A DNA stretch of 64,000 bases, from contig NC_039518.1 of NCBI RefSeq assembly GCF_003672135.1, forward strand, positions 7,938,136 through 8,002,135, read 5' to 3'. Below the pieces are notes generated by a model that was not told the DNA's origin, made no database searches, and saw only the letters and a program-made list of their open reading frames with translations. The position numbers and the translations under genes are program-made. Each line of letters starts with the position of its first letter. Positions within the stretch are counted from its first letter, which is position 1. This document shows positions 33,196 to 46,036 of the stretch, piece after piece. This stretch comes from Ooceraea biroi (taxonomy: Eukaryota > Arthropoda > Insecta > Hymenoptera > Formicidae).

Positions 33196-35892
33196 CATAG
33201 TAAAAAATAAAATGTTAATTTTAACATTTTTTGCATGTCCCAGAAAGTCCACTCTAAATTTTAAGTTAAAGTAACTCATTCGTCATATGTTACTTCTTGA
33301 CAAACTAGAAATGTTAAGTAATTAACACAATACTTTACATTTATTTTTCTTATTGTAACTTTAAGTGTGATGTAAAAATAACGTACAAAGTAATTGAAAA
33401 CTACATGGAAGAGAAGTTACAATGACTCATCAGAAAAGTTGATAGAACATTTTCGTTCGTACGATATGAACATTTACTTTTTATGTTATATTAACACATG
33501 ATAGTAATTATTTTTGATGGAAACATTTAATTTTAGTAAATTTGATTATTTTATGTGTCAAAGTTCATGATTATTTGAAGATTTACTTTAACTTCTTTTA
33601 GAATGTTAAACTGACTTTGTGACATGTTGATTGTTTAAAATTATTCTGTTAAAAGCATTTGAAATAATATTCCATTTCTAAGAGACATACACAAAATGTT
33701 AAGTTATGAAGTTAACATATAAAATTGTTATAAAATTAATAACATATCAGTTGTACGTTAATTTTACATTGAAGTAGTAATCAAAACATGGCAACACAAG
33801 AAAATTTTAACACATGGACGCACAATTTTTAACGGTGTATTGAAATGTGCCACGTCTCATATGCCTTGCCTTTTACACAGTAAAAAATAGAATGTTAATT
33901 TTAACATTTTTGGCATGTCCCAGAAAGTCCCCTCTAAATTTTAAGTTAAAGTAACTCATTCGTCATGTGTTACTTCTTGACAAACTAGAAATGTTAAGTA
34001 ATTAACACAATACTTTACATTTATTTTTCTTATTGTAACTTTAAGTGTGATGTAAAAATAACGTACAAAGTAATTGAAAACTACATGGAAGAGAAGTTAC
34101 AATGACTCATCAGAAAAGTTGATAGAACATTTTCGTTCGTACGATATGAACATTTACTTTTTATGTTATATTAACACATGATAGTAATTATTTTTGATGG
34201 AAACATTTAATTTTAGTAAATTTGATTATTTTATGTGTCAAAGTTCATGATTATTTGAAGATTTACTTTAACTTCTTTTAGAATGTTAAACTGACTTTGT
34301 GACATGTTGATTGTTTAAAATTATTGTGTTAAAAGCATTTGAAATAATATTCCATTTCTAAGAGACATACACAAAATGTTAAGTTATGAAGTTAACATAT
34401 AAAATTGTTATAAAATTAATAACATATCAGTTGTACGTTAATTTTACATTGAAGTAGTAATCAAAACATGGCAACACAAGAAAATTTTAACACATGGACG
34501 CACAATTTTTAACGGTGCATTGAAATGTGCCACGTCTCATATGCGTTGCCTTTTACACAGTAAAAAATAGAATGTTAATTTTAACATTTTTGGCATGTCC
34601 CAGAAAGTCCACTCTAAATTTTAAGTTAAAGTAACTCATTCGTCATGTGTTACTTCTTGACAAACTAGAAATGTTAAGTAATTAACACAATACTTTACAT
34701 TTATTTTTCTTATTGTAACTTTAAGTGTGATGTAAAAATAACGTACAAAGTAATTGAAAACTACATGGAAGAGAAGTTACAATGACTCATCAGAAAAGTT
34801 GATAGAACATTTTCGTTCGTACGATATGAACATTTACTTTTTATGTTATATTAACACATGATAGTAATTATTTTTGATGGAAACATTTAATTTTAGTAAA
34901 TTTGATTATTTTATGTGTCAAAGTTCATGATTATTTGAAGATTTACTTTAACTTCTTTTAGAATGTTAAACTGACTTTGTGACATGTTGATTGTTTAAAA
35001 TTATTCTGTTAAAAGCATTTGAAATAATATTCCATTTCTAAGAGACATACACAAAATGTTAAGTTATGAAGTTAACATATAAAATTGTTATAAAATTAAT
35101 AACATATCAGTTGTACGTTAATTTTACATTGAAGTAGTAATCAAAACATGGCAACACAAGAAAATTTTAACACATGGACGCACAATTTTTAACGGTGCAT
35201 TGAAATGTGCCACGTCTCATATGCGTTGCCTTTTACACAGTAAAAAATAGAATGTTAATTTTAACATTTTTGGCATGTCCCAGAAAGTCCACTCTAAATT
35301 TTAAGTTAAAGTAACTCATTCGTCATGTGTTACTTCTTGACAAACTAGAAATGTTAAGTAATTAACACAATACTTTACATTTATTTTTCTTATTGTAACT
35401 TTAAGTGTGATGTAAAAATAACGTACAAAGTAATTGAAAACTACATGGAAGAGAAGTTACAATGACTCATCAGAAAAGTTGATAGAACATTTTCGTTCGT
35501 ACGATATGAACATTTACTTTTTATGTTATATTAACACATGATAGTAATTATTTCAACTTAAATTATTTTTGATAGAAACATTTAATTTTAGTAAATTTGA
35601 TTATTTTATGTGTCAAAGTTCATGATTATTTGAAGATTTACTTTAACTTCTTTTAGAATGTTAAACTGACTTTGTGACATGTTGATTGTTTAAAATTATT
35701 GTGTTAAAAGCATTTGAAATAATATTCCATTTCTAAGACACATACACAAAATGTTAAGTTATGAAGTTAACATATAAAATTGTTATAAAATTAATAACAT
35801 ATCAGTTGTACGTTAATTTTACATTGAAGTAGTAATCAAAACATGGCAACACAAGAAAATTTTAACATATGGACGCACAATTTTTAACGGTG
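33196..35892. mobile_element. Tandemly amplified TA-flanked DNA element, four 680-bp units
   Basis: Repeated blocks anchored at GTTAATTTTAACATT at 33214, 33894, 34574 and 35254, period exactly 680. The outer ends are short inverted repeats, CATAGTAAAAAAT at the left and the complement of CACCGTTAAAAATT at the right, each beside TA. Internal copies begin CACAGTAAAAAAT and end AACGGTG, separated by about 42 bp (TTGAAATGTGCC to CCTTTTA) bordered by TA. Units are nearly identical; the fourth has an insertion of about 15 bp at 35553. AT-rich, non-coding. Confidence 0.8.
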
Positions 35893-35919
35893 TACAACTT
35901 GTGAAGCTCAACTTTCTGC

Positions 35920-35938
35920 GTATGTATGTATGTATGTG
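35920..35938. repeat. Short GTAT microsatellite
   Basis: About four and a half copies of the tetranucleotide GTAT beside the end of the 680-bp array. Confidence 0.8.
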
Positions 35939-38900
35939 GCCTGTTGCTGCTGCAATCTTTCCGCGAGAAACGTATCGATTTATGTTCGCCAAGTGAAAAT
36001 ACCAGTTGAAGTTGTAACGCGAGGAGGAAAGTGCCTGGAGAAATTTGCGCTGTCGTTTGCGTGACTGGAAAGTAGGTGTGGTATCTCGCAGGGTTAACGA
36101 ACGTGCCGTACATTAGATACCCGATTACTCATTATTGATATCTCCGCATGTATGCGTGAGTGCGTGTGTCCCTCTCTGTTTAATCTAATCTGAAATTACA
36201 ATTCCTTTTGAACTCCTGCAGGGTATCTTCAATTACTCGCAGGTGAAATTGAGTTTTCTCCTGGTTTGCAGGCACGGAAAATGCGAAACGAGTCGGAAAA
36301 CTTTCGGCGCGTAAGAAGGGTATTTTGGCTGTTCCACGAGCGCACGCTGTAACAAAATGCACCGCGGAGAGAGAGCACCAAGTCAAGCAATCAAGGGCTA
36401 CCGTGGCCACCACCGGCTGGCCAGACGGCTCGTCGGTAATTGGCCAGTAATTGTGTTTACTAATTGAAATTACGACCTCACCGGTTGCACGTAACTCGAG
36501 CACATCCCCGACGATATCGGAAAATTCATCGTGACATGTTTGCCGTCGAAGAAACTCGGTGAATCGAGGTGGAGTCTTTCCACGAACTTGCGCCCGAATA
36601 ATTATTCCCGAACGGCGCACCCCCGGCAAATTGCAGCCCTCTGTAACGGCATTAGCCGTGCAACTAAAGGGACACTATTTAAAAATAAAATTGGGAATCT
36701 TGTAAAACAACATATTATTTAATGATATCGAGCTACATGTTTGAAATCATTGTATGTGACTGTGTATATTAAATCTTCGTGTTATATTAATCGAGAAACA
36801 AAAATACTTCTAAAGATATTGTAGCCGCGTCGAGTAAATAAATATTACTGGCGCGGAGTGTTGCAGAAGATTTGCATTTTTAATTTGCCTCGCTAAAAAC
36901 ACATTTCTCCGCCGCATTTAATTTGTTCGAGAAAGGCTTTACATTATATCGTCGCTTTTACACACCCGTAAAGTGATCCGCGGCCGCGCGATCAAGGTGC
37001 AGCGATTTCTATTCCGATCACGTACGGAGCTTCGACCAATAAAACTTTGCCGACTTCCAGAGACCACGCAGACGATTCTACGTTTCTGAGGGAGAATAAG
37101 GACCCCTTGAATAGGAATCGAAGCGATCGCGAAAGAGCCGAAATTCATTTTATCGCGCTACTATCGCTTAACGGACCATTTCGTGTCCGTGAGGCTCGTA
37201 TCAAATTTGGATCTCAATTTTCAAGGACCATTCACGCTACTTAAATAAGCTTATATTGTATTGTTAACTTTATCTCTTTCAAGAGACACCAAGATAGTTA
37301 ATCGGAACGGATATCAACGACTGAAATATTTCTATATAAAACCAAAAGCGATAAAAATTCAAATCCAGAAGACAACAATCTATGGAAAATTATCTACGCG
37401 ACCACAAATTAAATTATTGACTTTTAATTAAATATTACAATACAAATCGTCAAACTTTGCAATAATCAGGTGCATTTTTCCACCACCTTATTTTTTGAAT
37501 AATATATTAATGCCGCTCGCGGAACTATGAGAAGCAAGAAGCAGGAGAAGATCGTGAGAGGATCCTCCTAAACCCACCGCGAAAAATGTGTCGTAGTCGG
37601 GATAGATTTTTTATTTCGCGAATTCTTAATTACTTCCACGGGCACTTTTAAAGCCAGGCGGGTCTGGTCGCCCGGTCCGATACCGCGCTACGACACAATC
37701 TCGTGCCTGTAATTGGAAAAGGTTGCGGCCCGTCTTCCTCCATTACGAGACAGCGAGCTGGGTGGTGGTCTCCAATCCTCCCCGTTGTAACCCCACATTC
37801 TCCGTAAATAAAATTCCGCCCACCATGTAGCTATCGTCCTACTGTTTGAGACTTTACCTTGCGTTTCCTGCATCTTGCTCGTGCAGCGTCGCTTTATCTC
37901 TCTCGTCTAATTCGTTCGTCCGTAAGACGTTTCCAGAAGAGACCGTGCGTTATCAAATCAATGATTTCTCGATCGAATCACGTTGCGCAACAATTCCGCA
38001 AGTGTTTTACCCCCGCATGCAACACGCTTTGAATGAATTCTATTGAATTCCACGGTTATAAAAATTCGTCTGTACTCACCAGTCTGCGGGAATTGAGTTA
38101 CGCGGAACTGCGAGCCGACACCTGCAACAAAAAACGAGCACACCGATTAAAATAAAAAATAACAGCAGATTTAAATGATACGCGGGCGCGTGGCGCGCGG
38201 GTCATCCTTCCAATAAGCAAGCAAGTATTAAAAAAAGGAAAAGACAGGCCGGAAGTTTATCACGACTACGGTTACGCGGGATTTTCCGGGAACACGACGC
38301 TGCGCCGGGCATTAATGACTTAAGTTAATATCGGACGCGAGCGTGATGCATTTTGGCCGCGCGAGCCTCGTAATATGTATCTCGCCGTTACGTCGCCGAC
38401 ACGGGGGTGCGCATATTCGCGCGCGAAAACGATATTTCACACACAGTTTGATGAGCTCCCCGCATTAAGCCGGGGGTAAGTAATTATCGACTGAGCAGTG
38501 ACCAGGATGGCCGGGCTCGGCCACTCCCTCCTGGGGTGTCCCAGTGCGTGTCACCGCATTAACCACCCCTATACGGACATCGTTCTCATCAAAGTTCAAA
38601 CGCTGCATATCTCCGATACGTCATTGTAACCTCTGCACGGCTTAATTAACGAGACCGGACGTGGAGCGTCGTCGACAAGAATTAGTTTGCTTCGATATAT
38701 CCGCGATATGCCTACCGAAAAATCACCGTTACGACGAAGCACTCTCCCTGTGTCGCTCTCCCCTCAATTCCATCGATGGAAAAAAAAGAAAAAAAGTCAA
38801 GTGTGGTCTCTCGGAAAGTTAACGATGCACGAACCGGTTGTCGCCCGGCACGATATCCTGTCGTGTCGATAATAATTTCCCAAAGAGCACACGCGTCTAG

Positions 38901-40442
38901 ATTCCTCGACGAGATACCGTTCATCGAGCGGTTTAATTTAACCGATGTGTCATTAACGGCCCGATAGCTTGTCAAACAAAATAATTGGCTTGTCTTTCAG
39001 AGGTAGAGTGCGAATACGAGAAAAACATTGTTAATTTAATTCGATAGACTCGAATTGATATTGAAACACCGTGCAGATGCGGGATGGGCCTTTTTCAGGG
39101 CGGATTTTCTGGTTACGCGGCTTTGCGAAGATCGTAGTAATCAAATGTGACATTTTTTCGTAACATTCACGCAAGTGTTACCTCGAGGAATGGAATAACG
39201 CCATTTTAATTAAAATGGAATCTTGCACAACAAGCGAACGCGGCGAAGGCGCAACGGGAGGAAAAAGTTAACGCATGAAACGGGGATGATTGTTTCACGA
39301 GACGTTAATTCCTGCTAATAACCGCATGCAATTAATAAAATTGGGTACACGAAAATCCCCCGGATGAAGCCACCGTAGCACAAATTGCATGAAACTGTTA
39401 TTTCACCGATGATGTTATCATAACATCAATAAAACATTATAAACATTAATTTCTCCTCGCGTCAAATCATTGAATGTGATACTGCGTAAATTTGCGATTA
39501 TACAATGTCAATGCATATAAATTTCCGGGTAAATTTTTCGAACTTGTCGAGGCATCACCGCATCGCGATTTTTCGCTCTGAATATTTTTCGGAGAGCGCA
39601 CGCAAAGCGCTTCGAATTACATGTTGCTACGCATTATTCCAATGCACGTTCTTCGGGATGTCACAAGCATCAGTATTACTTTCCTTGTTTTTTCTTGAAC
39701 AATGACGCGATACTTGCAAAACGCCGCTCTGATATTCACGCGTTAACGCGCGAAACTGCAGCACGAAAATATAATAGCGCTAATCGGAAATCGATGAACG
39801 TTCGGCCGTGTTAATATCGTTTAATGAGGCCTTCAACAAGTAGAACAAACTTGTGAGCCCGTCGGGAAGCGAGCGACGCGGCTTGACGCGGGTAAGAGAA
39901 TAAGATCGGCGGCGGAGCCATATTGGGACCGTTTCACCGATTTGGCCGGTAATCTCGTTAAACTTTGACGGAGAAGCACTCCTTTCTCCCTTGTGACTCG
40001 CAATCAGTCGATTCTCGACTCGGGCGGCGGCCGTCCAAAGCTTCCTCCTCGAATTACCGCTAAGAGAGAGAACGGTCCACGTTGCCGTCAAAGCCAAATT
40101 CGCCCCTTATCTCCTTGCTAATCCAAGAAAGAAACGTTAAAAAACACGATCGACTTGCGATCTTCTCCTTTTAAATACATGCTCGACTCAACTCGACTAG
40201 ACACGATTACGCAATCGAGGAGAGAATTCTCCACCTTCAGAAATTGCACTTTCTCCCTAACATCAAAATGAGCAAGGAATTAAAAATTCCTCTCGCTCCT
40301 CTTCTCTTCTTCCACCCGCTCTCACTCTCCCTTTTTCTTTCGATCGTCTTTTTATCAGCTAATACATCGACGCGGCGTCATACCCGAGTATCCACTTGCT
40401 TTGAGAGCTACGACGAAATCCACAATATTAGTTCCTCTCTCG
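35939..40442. other. Non-coding DNA with one exon candidate
   Basis: Mixed-composition DNA. Apart from the possible 42-nt exon at 38080-38121 I recognise no gene, RNA or transposon end. It could be intronic DNA of a large host gene if that exon is real. Confidence 0.4.
38080..38121 (-). other. Candidate 42-nt exon with consensus splice sites
   Basis: On the minus strand a pyrimidine-rich tract ending TTTTTTGTTGCAG precedes 42 nt, which are followed by GTGAGTACAG. The length is a multiple of three, so inclusion would keep frame. Two frames are open; one reads VGSQFRVTQFPQT (positions within the 42 nt). I do not recognise the protein. There is no second exon to pair it with in the window, so this could be chance. 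Confidence 0.3.
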
Positions 40443-41196
40443 CAAGGAAAGGTTTTTAGGTGTTACACTCGGATTTCAAAAATTGTTTGCATGCAGGTAG
40501 GGAGGTCCCCAAATAGAAGAAAAATTATAAAAGTAGCGGCCCAAATGCATATTTGCGCGCTACGTGCGCAATTTTCGATGTTAGGTTAATTACTCAAAAA
40601 TGCTATTTCCAATCGAATTCTTTACATTTTTTATTTCACCTAATGCACAACCCTTTAAAAAGAAATTAAAACTGAAAGAATTAAAAACCTCCCTTGACCA
40701 GGTCTTTTATGTCCTCGTTATAGATTCTGATCAAATCTATTTAAAGTCGCGTACAATAAATCACGCAGAAAGAGCAAACTACGATTTGCGCAATGTACAA
40801 TTATTCCAAATTGTGTGCGTTGGCAGTTGCAGTAAAAAATTAAAAAAGTTACGATGCAAATACCATTCTTGAGCAATGGGCCTTTTATACGCACTGTGCT
40901 CGCGCGGCACGAGATTACATTAGACGCTCGTATTTTCTAAACACACACAAGTACACACACGCACACAGAAGCACATACGCGCACGCACAAAATTATTCAA
41001 AGCAATATAAATGTGCGTTAGGTGAAATAAAAAATGTAAAGAATTCGATTGGAAATAGCATTTTTGAGTAATTAACCTAACATCGAAAATTGCGCACGTA
41101 GCGCGCAAATATGCATTTTATTTTTTTCTTCTATTTGGGGACCTGCATGCAAAAAATTTTTGAAATCCGAGTGTAACACCTAAAAACCTTCCCTTG
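40443..41196. mobile_element. Long inverted-repeat (foldback) element
   Basis: Arms 40443-40648 and 41013-41196 are inverted copies, for example AGGTTTTTAGGTGTTACACT at the left and its complement at the right. The left arm carries about 20 extra bp (AGTAGCGGCCC region). The spacer of about 364 bp is non-coding and includes a CA-rich microsatellite. No clear target duplication was seen, so the family is unknown. Confidence 0.7.
40937..40990. repeat. Imperfect CA/CG microsatellite
   Basis: ACACACAAGTACACACACGCAC-type alternation within the spacer of the foldback at 40443-41196. Confidence 0.7.
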
Positions 41197-43145
41197 TCAG
41201 TAGACGTAACAAACGCAGATAGGGAAGCAGCAAGGGATTTCGAAGGGAGGAGGCACGGGGGTTATTTTATTCCTCTGTTCCGCGCACACAGGGGCGAGGA
41301 AAGAAACCAAAGGCTCGCGGCGAAGCGAGGTAAGGGACGAGACGAGACGGGACGAGACGAAGGGGGAGCCGGCACAGGAGGACATTATGAAAGCATTTTC
41401 CTAACCGACCGGCAAAGCCCCGAAGACATTTATCCCGCGAAAAATGAAGTAAAATAAATGTAATGTAAAAGGCAAACCGCGATGTCTCGGTACTAAAGAG
41501 CCGCGGTGTGTCCCCTTTCCCCCTGTCGCCTCCCTCCGCGCGCGCGAGTCCGCCGCGTTTTCCGCTTCCGCGGGAGAACTTCTCTCCTCGTCGTGTCCGC
41601 TTCCTGCGCGCTACTCGCTACGGGGGAGGACGAGGGACGATCCACCGCGAGCTAGTACAAGGAGTAACGCAAAATGAAGAAACGGCTGACGACTGTGGGG
41701 TTGAAAGAGGAGGAGGGGGGTTCGCGAGGGGGAGAAGGCGAATCTCCGACAACCCGCCTTGTCTCCTGGAGGACGCTCGTTTCTACATCTTCCTCCACCA
41801 GCCCTGCCGACCACCCCCTATCACCGCCCACGGGGATTTTTCCTTCTTCGGCACTCGTTCTCCTTTATGCCTCTTTCAATATGCTCTTCCGACTCTTCAG
41901 CGGGCGCCGTTTGCCCGGTCACGGAGCTCCACTTTTCAACTTGACATTTTTAATTCTTCCTCATCTTTTTTTCTGCTCCTTCACGTAATCGTCTTACCAG
42001 GGGAGCAACCGAAGCAGCCATTCGAGGAGCGCAGCGACGACACTCGCCGCGGACTCGCGAATCCGCCTGCGACACGACGATCCCGCGATCCTTTCGTCCG
42101 CCAGCGATGTCCCCGGGACGATTCCTTTGCACTTTGCGTATTTGCCTCGTGCCGCGCGAGATCGTCTTAGTTCTCCGCGGCGGGAGAAGAGCCCGAGGAA
42201 ACTAGACGAGACGTTGAAAGAAACCCGAGATAGCGAATTCGACGAGCAAATCTGCGCCGGGTGCAACGTGTCGTGGTATAACGCGAGTTTCCAGCGTACT
42301 GTTGAGAGAAAGATAATTACGAAATTATGTCGCTCCTGGTTTCCTCGCATCTGTAGGATTCCTGATTTAATGGTGCACATCGCCAATAACTCACAATGAT
42401 ACAACATAGCTCAGCCATTAAATAACTGGATCACCCGTGAAAGGATTCTTTCTTGATTAATTAAATGACGTCGCGAATCATTAGCGAGACACCAATATGT
42501 ACATCTGAAATCATTTCCTGGACCAGGGCATTCCGTATTAAATTCATCAAAAATATGAATATCCCGATAAGTTAAACAGGGTTCCCCGGGAACACAAGGG
42601 AGGGACGACCACCAACGCGCTCTCGAAACTCAGGCGTGGCTGCGAGCCGCCCCCGCGGATTCTGGTGGGAACGATGACGTGGTGGATCGGGATTCACGAG
42701 GAACTGCTGAAAGGAACCACAGAAGGAAGGCAGGAAGATATTTACCAGCGTCTCCTCTTACAGCCTCGGCAAACTTCAATTCCCCTTTTCCGCGTTCCGG
42801 CTCCCCCGTATTTACAATCGGTTACCCGATGCCTAATCCGATGAGAGTGGCGAGGGGGCCTGGGGTGAGGGCCGAATCTGTCGTGTCGTAATTTAAGGTG
42901 AACGCACGAGTGCCACGAGGGGGATGAAGGGGAGTCGCGAGACGACGAGGTTCGCGCTCGTCAAAGCGCGCCACGGAAGCGAAGCAGAAATTGCGAAGGG
43001 TCTCGGTAGCCGCAACCGAAAGCCGAAATTCGCGGTGAATCTCGGTTACTCGTTCTTGTTGCGGAAACGCGAACAACCTCGCGTCGATCATGGCTCAACG
43101 GAAAGTGGAGGCTTCGAAATAACATGATCGCGTTGGATATTGTAC
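41197..43145. other. CpG-rich non-coding DNA, no gene recognised
   Basis: Contains a GACGA pentamer run near 41338-41361 and long open frames on both strands (such as 41508-42170) that look compositional. No domain was recognised. Confidence 0.4.
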
Positions 43146-46036
43146 GATCTGGAAAGATAGTCGAGACTGACAGGTCGTATAGAGGATCGGAATGAAAACA
43201 AGATGATCACAACAGTAGGAGTATTGGCCGTACAGCCTAAGACCTAGGCGTGTGAACCAGGGATCCCGGAGAGTTCGAGTTCAAATCTAAGGCAGTCTCC
43301 TAGTTATTTTTCGCCTCTTACAATTCAGAAGTGGGATAAAATCCGCTACCCCTCGAAGACAGTTGAGATTCATCCGCTACCCCTCGGAGAGGAGGGAGTT
43401 GAGAAGCAGCTGGCCGGTAGTGAAGCCTGAACATGGAGGTCGGGACGGACTCAGAGGAGTGAACCAACATGGAGATTGGGAAGGATTCGGAGGAGTGAAC
43501 CAACATGGAGATTGGGAAGGACTCAGAGGAGTGAACCAACATGGAGGTTGGGAGGGACTCAGAAGAGTGAACCAAAAATGGATGTTCGGAGGGACTCAGA
43601 AGAGTGAACCAAAAATGGAGGTTGAGAGGGACTCAAGTGGAGTGAACCGACGATTTGGAGACATTCGGGGACGAATGTAATGTCAGGCTGGCCGAGCTGT
43701 AAGATCTGGAAAGATAGTCGAGACTGACAGGTCGTATAGAGGATCGGAATGAAAACAAGTTGATCACAACAGTAGGAGTATTGGCCGTACAGCCTAAGAC
43801 CTAGGCGTGTGAACCAGGGATCCCGGAGAGTTCGAGTTCAAATCTAAGGCAGTCTCCTAGTTATTTTTCGCCTCTTACAATTCAGAAGTGGGATAAAATC
43901 CGCTACCCCTCGAAGACAGTTGAGATTCATCCGCTACCCCTCGGAGAGGAGGGAGTTGAGAAGCAGCTGGCCGGTAGTGAAGCCTGAACATGGAGGTCGG
44001 GACGGACTCAGAGGAGTGAACCAACATGGAGATTGGGAAGGATTCGGAGGAGTGAACCAACATGGAGATTGGGAAGGACTCAGAGGAGTGAACCAACATG
44101 GAGGTTGGGAGGGACTCAGAAGAGTGAACCAAAAATGGATGTTCGGAGGGACTCAGAAGAGTGAACCAAAAATGGAGGTTGAGAGGGACTCAAGTGGAGT
44201 GAACCGACGATTTGGAGACATTCGGGGACGAATGTAATGTCAGGCTGGCCGAGCTGTAAGATCTGGAAAGATAGTCGAGACTGACAGGTCGTATAGAGGA
44301 TCGGAATGAAAACAAGTTGATCACAACAGTAGGAGTATTGGCCGTACAGCCTAAGACCTAGGCGTGTGAACCAGGGATCCCGGAGAGTTCGAGGTCAAAT
44401 CTAAGGCAGTGTCCTAGTTATTTTTCGCCTCTTACAATTCAGAAGTGGGATAAAATCCGCTACCCCTCGAAGACAGTTGAGATTCATCCGCTACCCCTCG
44501 GAGAGGAGGGAGTTGAGAAGCAGCTGGCCGGTAGTGAAGCCTAAACATGGAGGTCGGGACGGACTCAGAGGAGTGAACCAACATGGAGATTGGGAAGGAC
44601 TCAGAAGAGTGAACCAACATGGAGATTGGGAAAGACTCGGAGGAGTGAACCAACATGGAGGTTGGGAGGGACTCAGAAGAGTGAACCAAAAATGGAGGTT
44701 GGGAGGGACTCAAGTGGAGTAAACCGACGATTTGGAGACATTCGGGGACGAATGTAATGTCAGGCTGGCCGAGCTGTAAGATCTGGAAAGATAGTCGAGA
44801 CTGACAGGTCGTATAGAGGATCGGAATGAAAACAAGTTGGTCACAACAGTAGGAGTAGTGGCCGTACAGCCTAAGACCTAGGCGTGTGAACCAGGGATCC
44901 CGGAGAGTTCGAGTTCAAATCTAAGGCAGTCTCCTAGTTATTTTTCGCCTCTTACAATTCAGAAGTGGGATAAAATCCGCTACCCCTCGAAGACAGTTGA
45001 GATTCATCCGCTACCCCTCGGAGAGGAGGGAGTTGAGAAGCAGCTGGCCGGTAGTGAAGCCTGAACATGGAGGTCGGGACGGACTCAGAGGAGTGAACCA
45101 ACATGGAGATTGGGAAGGATTCGGAGGAGTGAACCAACATGGAGATTGGGAAGGACTCAGAGGAGTGAACCAACATGGAGGTTGGGAGGGACTCAGAAGA
45201 GTGAACCAAAAATGGATGTTCGGAGGGACTCAGAAGAGTGAACCAAAAAAGGAAGTTGAGAGGGACTCAAGTGGAGTGAACCGACGATTTGGAGACATTC
45301 GGGGACGAATGTAATGTCAGGCTGGCCGAGCTGTAAGATCTGGAAAGATAGTCGAGACTGACAGGTCGTATAGAGGATCGGAATGAAAACAAGTTGGTCA
45401 CAACAGTAGGAGTATTGGCCGTACAGCCTAAGACCTAGGCGTGTGAACCAGGGATCCCGGAGAGTTCGAGTTCAAATCTAAGGCAGTCTCCTAGTTATTT
45501 TTCGCCTCTTACAATTCAGAAGTGGGATAAAATACGCTACCCCTCGAAGACAGTTGAGATTCATCCGCTACCCCTCGGAGAGGAGGGAGTTGAGAAGCAG
45601 CTGGCCGGTAGTGAAGCCTGAACATGGAGGTCGGGGACGGACTCAGAGGAGTGAACCAACATGGAGATTGGGAAGGACTCGGAGGAGTGAACCAACATGG
45701 AGATTGGGAAAGACTCGGAGGAGTGAACCAACATGGAGGTTGGGAGGGACTCAGAAGAGTGAACCAAAAATGGAGGTTGGGAGGGACTCAAGTGGAGTAA
45801 ACCGACGATTTGGAGACATTCGGGGACGAATGTAATGTCAGGCTGGCCGAGCTGTAAGATCTGGAAAGATAGTCGAGACTGACAGGTCGTATAGAGGATC
45901 GGAATGAAAACAAGTTGGTCACAACAGTAGGAGTAGTGGCCGTACAGCCTAAGACCTAGGCGTGTGAACCAGGGATCCCGGAGAGTTCGAGTTCAAATCT
46001 AAGGCAGTCTCCTAGTTATTTTTCGCCTCTTACAAT
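43146..46036. repeat. Higher-order tandem repeat, 557/521-bp units with 36-bp subrepeats
   Basis: Units start at GATCTGGAAAG at 43146, 43703, 44260, 44780, 45337 and 45858, spacings 557, 557, 520, 557, 521. The sixth stops after about 178 bp at CTCTTACAAT. Inside each unit lies a block of 36-bp subrepeats (GGACTCAGAGGAGTGAACCA...), six in the long units and five in the short, which explains the length difference. Open frames in this block exist on both strands and are a by-product of the 36-bp period. Confidence 0.9.
43225..43282 (+). promoter_or_regulatory. Pol III-like A and B boxes in the repeat unit
   Basis: TGGCCGTACAG (43225-43235) resembles a tRNA-type A box, and AGTTCGAGTTC (43272-43282) matches a B box well; start-to-start distance is 47 nt. 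AGGAG before and CTCCT after could pair. The A-box equivalents in other units start at 43782, 44339, 44859, 45416 and 45937. This suggests a tRNA-derived SINE head in each unit. The A box is imperfect and no anticodon arm is convincing. Confidence 0.45.

Noticed and set aside
22787..35892. CRISPR-like array of direct repeats
   Set aside because: Units are hundreds of bases long without short repeats and unique spacers, and the DNA is eukaryotic.
43225..43300. A functional tRNA gene in the repeat unit
   Set aside because: A and B boxes are plausible, but no proper anticodon arm or seven-pair acceptor stem can be drawn.
43363..45835. Repeat-containing reading frames (GVNQHGDWEG-type) as a repetitive protein
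   Set aside because: The 36-bp period keeps frames open on both strands at once, frames shift between units, and no other coding signal exists.
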